Part shown: positions 34,880 through 41,289 of the stretch, piece by piece
Layout of the letters: each line of letters begins with the position of its first letter
How positions within the stretch are numbered: the first letter of the stretch is position 1
Assembly: GCF_900184795.1 (NCBI RefSeq)
Contig: NZ_FXXN01000027.1
Location: 1-41,289, forward strand
Reading direction: 5' to 3'
Source of the DNA: Magnetospirillum sp. 15-1
GTDB lineage: Bacteria; Pseudomonadota; Alphaproteobacteria; Rhodospirillales; Magnetospirillaceae
Length of the DNA: 41,289 nt
Notes under the pieces: generated by a model
The model's database searches: none
Told to the model about the DNA's origin: nothing
What the model saw: only the letters and a program-made list of their open reading frames with translations
Made by a program: the position numbers and the translations under genes

Positions 34880-36244
34880 ATGAACGCCATTCCGCCCCGC
34901 CCCGCTCCGCTGGCCGCCATCGGCCACTTCCTGGCCCGCCATTCCCGGGCCATCCAGGTGGCGCAATGGCTGATGGTGGTCATCTATCTCGCCCTGGTGA
35001 CCGTCCCGGCCTTCCTGCCGGTGCCCGACGATTCCAAGCATATCTGGGACGATCTGGTGCTGTTCGCCCAGTTCGCCTTCTGGGGGGTGTGGTGGCCCTT
35101 CGTCATGGTCAGCATGCTGGTGATGGGCCGTGCCTGGTGCGGCCTGTTCTGCCCCGAGGGCACCATGACCGAATGGGTCAGCCGCCACGGCCTGGGCCGC
35201 GCCATTCCCGCCTGGCTGCGCTGGAAGGGCTGGCCGTTCGTCGCCTTTGTCTGCACCACGGTCTACGGCCAGATGATCACCGTCTACGAGTATCCCAAGG
35301 CGGCGCTGCTGATCCTCGGCGCCTCGACGGTGATGGCGCTGGGTATCGGCCTGGTCTACGGGCGGGGCAAGCGGGTGTGGTGCCGTTATCTCTGCCCGGC
35401 CAGCGGGGTGTTCTCGCTGCTGTCGCGCCTCGCCCCCGTCCATTTCGGCGTCGACGCCGAGGCCTGGAAGGCGGCGCCGCGCACCCACGCGGTGAACTGC
35501 GCCACCCTGGTGGACGTGCGCGCCATGACCGGCGGCGGCTCGTGCCATATGTGCGGCCGCTGTTCCGGCCATCGCGGCGCGGTGGAGCTGCAGCCCCGCC
35601 TGCCCGGCGCCGAGATCGCCTCCCTTCCCGCCCGCGAGGTCTCGGCCTGGGACATCATCTTGCTGCTGTTCGGGGTCATGGGGGTGGCGACCGGAGCGTT
35701 CCAATGGTCGGGCTCGCCGCTGTTCATCGAGCTGAAGCAGGGGCTGGCCGCCATCCTGGTCGATCATCATCTCACCTTTCCCATGACCGAGACCCTGCCC
35801 TGGTGGCTGCTGACCAATTCCGAGGAGACCGGCGAGGCCTTCACCCTGCTGGACGGCTTCTGCATCCTCGCCTACATGGGCGGCGCCTCGCTGCTGTTCG
35901 GCGGAATCGGGCTGGCCGGGCTGGCCGCCGCCGCCCGGGTGCTGGGCCGCCCCGGCCTGCTGTGGCGGCTGGGCTATGGGCTGGTGCCGGCCGGAGCGGT
36001 CGGCCTGATCGTCGGCCTGTCGGCCATGACGCTGACCCAGCTCACCACCGAGGGCGTGTTCCTCCCCTGGGTGCCCGACGCCCGCGCCGGGCTGCTGATC
36101 GGCGGCCTGGCGTGGAGCGCGGTGCTGCTGTGGCGCTCGCTGCCCGCCGCCGCCCCGATCCGCCGCGTGGCGGCCTGGGGCCTGGGGCTGGCCGGAGCCT
36201 TCGCCCAGATCGGTATGTGGGGGGTGTTCTTCTTCGTCTGGTAG
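34880..36244 (+). CDS. Membrane polyferredoxin (FtrD/NapH-like 4Fe-4S protein)
   Basis: This 454-residue inner-membrane protein has about eight helices. Cys motifs are Cys87/Cys91 (AWCGLFCPEG), Cys168/Cys172 (VWCRYLCPASG), Cys207, and Cys222/225/228 (SCHMCGRCSGHRG). The first two CxxxCP pairs are those of NapH/NosR/CcoG-type electron-transfer proteins; the last group binds cluster(s) on the cytoplasmic side. FtrD of FtrABCD iron systems has the same build and passes electrons for iron uptake. GAGGA precedes the ATG. No FtrC-type permease with RExxE motifs lies next to it. Confidence 0.85.
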   Translation: MNAIPPRPAPLAAIGHFLARHSRAIQVAQWLMVVIYLALVTVPAFLPVPDDSKHIWDDLVLFAQFAFWGVWWPFVMVSMLVMGRAWCGLFCPEGTMTEWVSRHGLGRAIPAWLRWKGWPFVAFVCTTVYGQMITVYEYPKAALLILGASTVMALGIGLVYGRGKRVWCRYLCPASGVFSLLSRLAPVHFGVDAEAWKAAPRTHAVNCATLVDVRAMTGGGSCHMCGRCSGHRGAVELQPRLPGAEIASLPAREVSAWDIILLLFGVMGVATGAFQWSGSPLFIELKQGLAAILVDHHLTFPMTETLPWWLLTNSEETGEAFTLLDGFCILAYMGGASLLFGGIGLAGLAAAARVLGRPGLLWRLGYGLVPAGAVGLIVGLSAMTLTQLTTEGVFLPWVPDARAGLLIGGLAWSAVLLWRSLPAAAPIRRVAAWGLGLAGAFAQIGMWGVFFFVW

Positions 36245-36251
36245 GGTATAG

Positions 36252-37931
<1,680 letters not shown>

Positions 37932-38060
37932 CCGCCAACTAATGGCCGGCCACTGGTCTTACCAGGGATCTTCCGGTATTTCGGCTGGCATCGGCCCATG
38001 TGAACCTGTATATGCTGGTCGAACTTTCAGGTTGATGGCCCGGGGAAGGGGCAAACCGGG

Positions 38061-39812
38061 ATGGGCAGCATGGTAAGGCCGGAAACGCCCGCCGAAAGGC
38101 GGCGCAAGGGCCCCCGCTTCGGCGGCAATTTCATGACGGTGCTGGAAGTGTCGCGCGATCTCGTCTGCCTGTGCGCCGACGGGGTGGTGCTGGACGTCAA
38201 CAGCGCCGGGGCCGCCATGCTGGGCGCCGAGCAGGCCGACCAACTGGTGGGCCGCGCCTTCCGCGATCTGGTGGGCGGCGATTACGCCGGAGTGATCGAC
38301 GACCTGCTGCACCTCAAGGAGATCGAGGGCTCGGCCTTCCCCATCAAGCTTCTCCACCTGGACGGCGGCACCTTCGAGGCCGAGCTGCAGATTCACCCCG
38401 CCCGCGAACTGGGTCCCGCCCACGCGGTGGTCACGGCGCGCGACATTTCCCATCAGGGCCGCCTGGCCCGCACGGCGCGCTACAGCGAGGACCGCTTCCA
38501 GACCCTGGTCGAGCGCTCCATGCATCTGGTGCTGCTCTGCCATGGCGGACGCATCGGCTACATCAACGGAACCGGCGTCCGGGTGCTGGGCGGCAGCGAT
38601 GCCAGCCAGTTCGTCGGCATGCCGGTCTCGGAGATCTTCGCCGGCGAATACCGCGAGATCGTCGCCGCCGATCTGGCCGCCCTGCTGGACGAGGGCGGCA
38701 TCATGCCGGTGCGCCTCGCCCGCCTGGACGGCGCGGCCTTCGACGCCCAGATCAAGGCCACCCCGCTGCCGTCGCGCGGCGCCACGCCGGAATACATGGT
38801 CGAGGCCCGCGACATCACCGCCCATATCCGGGCGGTGGCGGCGCTCCGCCACATGAACGACACCCTGGAGCAGAAGGTGGTGGCCCGCACCCACGAACTG
38901 GCCGAGGAGCGCTCGCGCGCCGTCGAGGCCCACGCCTTCGTGGAAAGCCTGCTGGAGGCGGTGCCCAATCCCCTGTGGTGGAAGGACACCGACGGCCGCT
39001 ATCTCGGCTATAACGGCGCCTTCCGCGAACTGCACGGCATCGGGGCCGGCGACTGGATCGGCCGGACCATGGACGCCACGGTCAATTCCACCTTCGCCAC
39101 CGTCTCGGGCCAGGCCGACATCGAGGCCCTGGCCGGCAGGGGACGCGTCCAGTTCGAGGCCCGCCTGGAGGTGGCCGCCGACCAGGCCCTGGACGTGGTG
39201 GTCAACAAGACCGTGTGGCGTGGCCGCGACGAGCGGCCGGCCGGGGTGATCGGCGTGATGCTCGACATCACCGAACGCAAGCGCATGGAAGCCGAGCTGC
39301 GCCGGCTGGCCACCACCGACGTGCTGACCGGCACCTTCAACCGCCGCCATTTCATGGAGATGGCCGGGGCCGAGGTGGACCGGGCCCGGCGCCACGCCCG
39401 CCCGCTGGTGGCGCTGATGCTCGACATCGACCACTTCAAGCGTATCAACGACACCTACGGCCATCCGGTGGGCGACGTGGCCATCAAGGCGCTGGCCGAT
39501 GTCTGCGCCCAGGTCATCCGTCACGAGGACGTGCTGGGCCGTCTGGGCGGCGAGGAATTCGCCATCGCCCTGACCGAGACCGACCTGGACGGCGCCCTGC
39601 TGGTGGCCGAGCGCCTGCGCCAGGCGGTGGCCGCCCTGCGCATTGCCGTCGAGCAAGGCCCCGACGGCCCCGACGTGGTCACCTTCACCGTCAGCATCGG
39701 CGTCGCCGAGCGGCTGGAGGCCGACATGGCCATCGACCCCATGCTGTCGCGCGCCGACATGGCGCTCTACGCCGCCAAGCGCTCGGGCCGCAACAGGGTG
39801 GCGGTGGGGTAA
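38061..39812 (+). CDS. Diguanylate cyclase with three PAS domains
   Basis: This 583-residue cytosolic sensor has three PAS modules at about 25-135, 145-265 and 305-410, a short coiled coil between the second and third, and a GGDEF domain. The active site reads GGEEF (496-500), an active variant, and the inhibitory I-site RHED (487-490) stands five residues before it. It makes cyclic di-GMP from GTP in response to a signal at a PAS domain and is probably product-inhibited. It has no EAL domain and no membrane segment. ATG at residues 1 and 4 are alternatives. Confidence 0.93.
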   Translation: MGSMVRPETPAERRRKGPRFGGNFMTVLEVSRDLVCLCADGVVLDVNSAGAAMLGAEQADQLVGRAFRDLVGGDYAGVIDDLLHLKEIEGSAFPIKLLHLDGGTFEAELQIHPARELGPAHAVVTARDISHQGRLARTARYSEDRFQTLVERSMHLVLLCHGGRIGYINGTGVRVLGGSDASQFVGMPVSEIFAGEYREIVAADLAALLDEGGIMPVRLARLDGAAFDAQIKATPLPSRGATPEYMVEARDITAHIRAVAALRHMNDTLEQKVVARTHELAEERSRAVEAHAFVESLLEAVPNPLWWKDTDGRYLGYNGAFRELHGIGAGDWIGRTMDATVNSTFATVSGQADIEALAGRGRVQFEARLEVAADQALDVVVNKTVWRGRDERPAGVIGVMLDITERKRMEAELRRLATTDVLTGTFNRRHFMEMAGAEVDRARRHARPLVALMLDIDHFKRINDTYGHPVGDVAIKALADVCAQVIRHEDVLGRLGGEEFAIALTETDLDGALLVAERLRQAVAALRIAVEQGPDGPDVVTFTVSIGVAERLEADMAIDPMLSRADMALYAAKRSGRNRVAVG

Positions 39813-39834
39813 CAGGGCCGTTAAACTCCCGCCC

Positions 39835-41289
39835 ATGTCCATCCGCCTCCTTCCCCCCACCCTGGTCAACCAGATCGCCGCCGGCGAGGTGGTCGAGCGT
39901 CCCGCCTCCGCCGTCAAGGAACTGGTGGAGAATTCCATCGACGCCGGCGCCAGCCGCATCGACGTGGTGCTGGCCGAGGGCGGCCAGTCGCTGATCGCGG
40001 TCAGTGACGACGGAAGCGGCATGGGGCCGGACGAGATGATGCTGGCCGTCGAGCGCCACGCCACCTCCAAGCTGCCCGACGACGATCTGGTGCGCATCCG
40101 CTTCCTGGGCTTTCGCGGCGAGGCGCTGCCCTCCATCGGCTCGGTGGCGCGCCTGACGCTGACCAGCCGGCCCAAGGGTGCCGAATCCGCCTGGAGCCTG
40201 TCCGTCGAAGGCGGCGCCAAGGGCCGCCCCGTCCCCGCCGCCCATCCGCCGGGCACCCGCATCGAGGTGCGCGACCTGTTCTATGCCACCCCGGCGCGGC
40301 TCAAATTCCTCAAGGCGGCGCGCACCGAACTGACCCACGCCGCCGACGTGATCGAGCGTCTCGGCATGGCCCACCCCGACATCGCCTTCTCCCTGTCCGA
40401 CGGCGGGCGCAAGGTGCTGGACCTGGCGGCCAAGCGGGGAGAGCCCGGTGCCGCGCTGCTGTCGCGCATCGCCCAGGTGGTGGGGCGCGAGTTCGAGCCC
40501 AACGCCCTGGCCCTCGACGCCGAGCGCGACGGGGTGCGACTCACCGGCTGGGCCGGGCTGCCCACCTACAACCGCGCCACCTCGGCGGCCCAGTACCTGT
40601 TCGTCAACGGCCGGCCGGTCAAGGACCGGCTGGTGATCGGCGCGGTGCGGGGCGCCTATCAGGACGTGCTGGCCCGCGACCGCCATCCGGTGGTGGCGCT
40701 GTTCCTCGACCTCGACCCCGATCAGGTGGACGTCAACGTCCATCCCGCCAAGGCCGAGGTGCGCTTCCGCGATTCCGGGCTGGTGCGCGGCCTGATCGTC
40801 GGCGCCATCCGCCACGCCCTGGCCGGAGCCGGCCACCGGGCCAGCTCCACCCTCACCGGGGTGGCGCTGGGGGCCTTGGGGAATGCGTCCACGCCGTCCT
40901 TCGGCCATTACGCGCCGGCCCGCCCGTCCCTGCCGCTGGTCCGCGTCGGTATTCAGGCCCAGGCCCCCTTCGGGCTGGCCGAGGCGCAGGACCGTCCGGA
41001 CCTGGGCCTCGATCTGCCGCCCGCCGCCCCCGCCCCCCAGGCGGACGAGGCCTCGGTCCCGGCCGCCGACTACCCCCTGGGCGCCGCCAAGGCCCAGTTG
41101 CACGACACCTATATCGTCGCCGAGACCGCCGACGGGCTGGTGATCGTCGACCAGCATGCCGCCCACGAGCGTCTGGTGTTCGAGCGCCTGAAGCTGGGTC
41201 TGGCCGACGGCCGGGTGGCCCGCCAGGGCCTGCTGCTGCCCGAGGTGGTCGACCTGGGCGAAGCCGGCGCCGCCCGCGTCGCCGAACGG
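39835..41289 (+). CDS. mutL: DNA mismatch repair protein MutL (3' end outside window)
   Basis: The first 485 residues are present and the frame is open at the window edge. N-terminal GHKL ATPase motifs are intact: NQIAAGEVVERPASAVKELVENSIDAG, VSDDGSGM, RHATSKL and FLGFRGEALPSIG. After a Pro/Ala linker (about 340-410) the C-terminal dimerisation domain starts and carries DQHAAHERLVFE (from Asp439), which fits the DQHA-x2-E-x4-E endonuclease motif. This MutL is therefore likely a nicking endonuclease, as in species without MutH. It acts after MutS in mismatch repair. Confidence 0.97.
   Translation, partial: MSIRLLPPTLVNQIAAGEVVERPASAVKELVENSIDAGASRIDVVLAEGGQSLIAVSDDGSGMGPDEMMLAVERHATSKLPDDDLVRIRFLGFRGEALPSIGSVARLTLTSRPKGAESAWSLSVEGGAKGRPVPAAHPPGTRIEVRDLFYATPARLKFLKAARTELTHAADVIERLGMAHPDIAFSLSDGGRKVLDLAAKRGEPGAALLSRIAQVVGREFEPNALALDAERDGVRLTGWAGLPTYNRATSAAQYLFVNGRPVKDRLVIGAVRGAYQDVLARDRHPVVALFLDLDPDQVDVNVHPAKAEVRFRDSGLVRGLIVGAIRHALAGAGHRASSTLTGVALGALGNASTPSFGHYAPARPSLPLVRVGIQAQAPFGLAEAQDRPDLGLDLPPAAPAPQADEASVPAADYPLGAAKAQLHDTYIVAETADGLVIVDQHAAHERLVFERLKLGLADGRVARQGLLLPEVVDLGEAGAARVAER

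Noticed and set aside
34880-36244. NosR/NapH denitrification gene
   Set aside because: Cys pattern is compatible, but there are no nos or nap genes around; the P19/cupredoxin context favours an iron-uptake electron carrier.

Overview
The window is high-GC, gene-dense, double-stranded bacterial chromosome. It most resembles a Rhodospirillales alphaproteobacterium of the Magnetospirillum/Paramagnetospirillum type. This rests on gene content and protein resemblance (short HprK, the RapZ / EIIA-Man / HPr / EI phosphorelay, TIGR02186 beside a TSUP permease, AcnB, AhcY) and on no database search. No tRNA, rRNA or CRISPR array was found.

Layout. 1-1110 is an accessory patch: the 3' end of an IS110-type transposase, a DnaA-box-like cluster, a structured leader and a small YjzC-like protein gene. 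1120-7672 (minus) is a yejABEF-type peptide ABC importer operon ending in an EamA permease gene; an 80-bp inverted repeat lies between yejB and yejE. 7914-9774 (plus) is a two-gene insert of visibly lower GC: a SMC/OLD-like ATPase overlapping a TOPRIM-like protein. This is the best candidate for an undescribed (defence-like) system. 9787-12429 (minus) holds a FecR-domain protein, ahcY with a strong terminator and an upstream 16-bp palindrome, and a secreted cupin. 12447-16394 (minus) is the regulatory PTS set hprK-rapZ-EIIA-HPr-EI, preceded by a soluble lytic transglycosylase.

After a DUF1848 gene comes a 550-bp intergenic stretch with two 86-bp tandem repeat copies whose hairpin shows compensatory changes; a third, diverged copy lies near 25.4 kb. 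acnB follows, with a textbook terminator, then a double-domain hemerythrin. From 23.6 to 31.9 kb everything is on the minus strand: a Bax-like glucosaminidase (with an FNR-like box upstream), an Nfu-type Fe-S scaffold, a usp / TIGR02186 / TSUP operon, trpS-DUF2333, murJ and a GNAT acetyltransferase. An unlisted 26-codon membrane microprotein gene with a strong ribosome site lies at 31936-32016.

32.1-36.2 kb is an iron-acquisition locus: a divergent cupredoxin gene, then a P19-type periplasmic protein, an OprB-like porin and a membrane polyferredoxin, with Fur-box-like palindromes on both sides of the divergent promoter region. The window closes with pgi, a triple-PAS diguanylate cyclase and mutL, which runs off the right edge.

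The genes are mostly housekeeping. Functional links are clearest in the PTS phosphorelay, the Yej importer, the iron locus (electron donor membrane protein plus periplasmic Fe/Cu proteins) and the ATPase/TOPRIM pair. Start codons were chosen from family N-termini, ribosome sites and stop/start overlaps.
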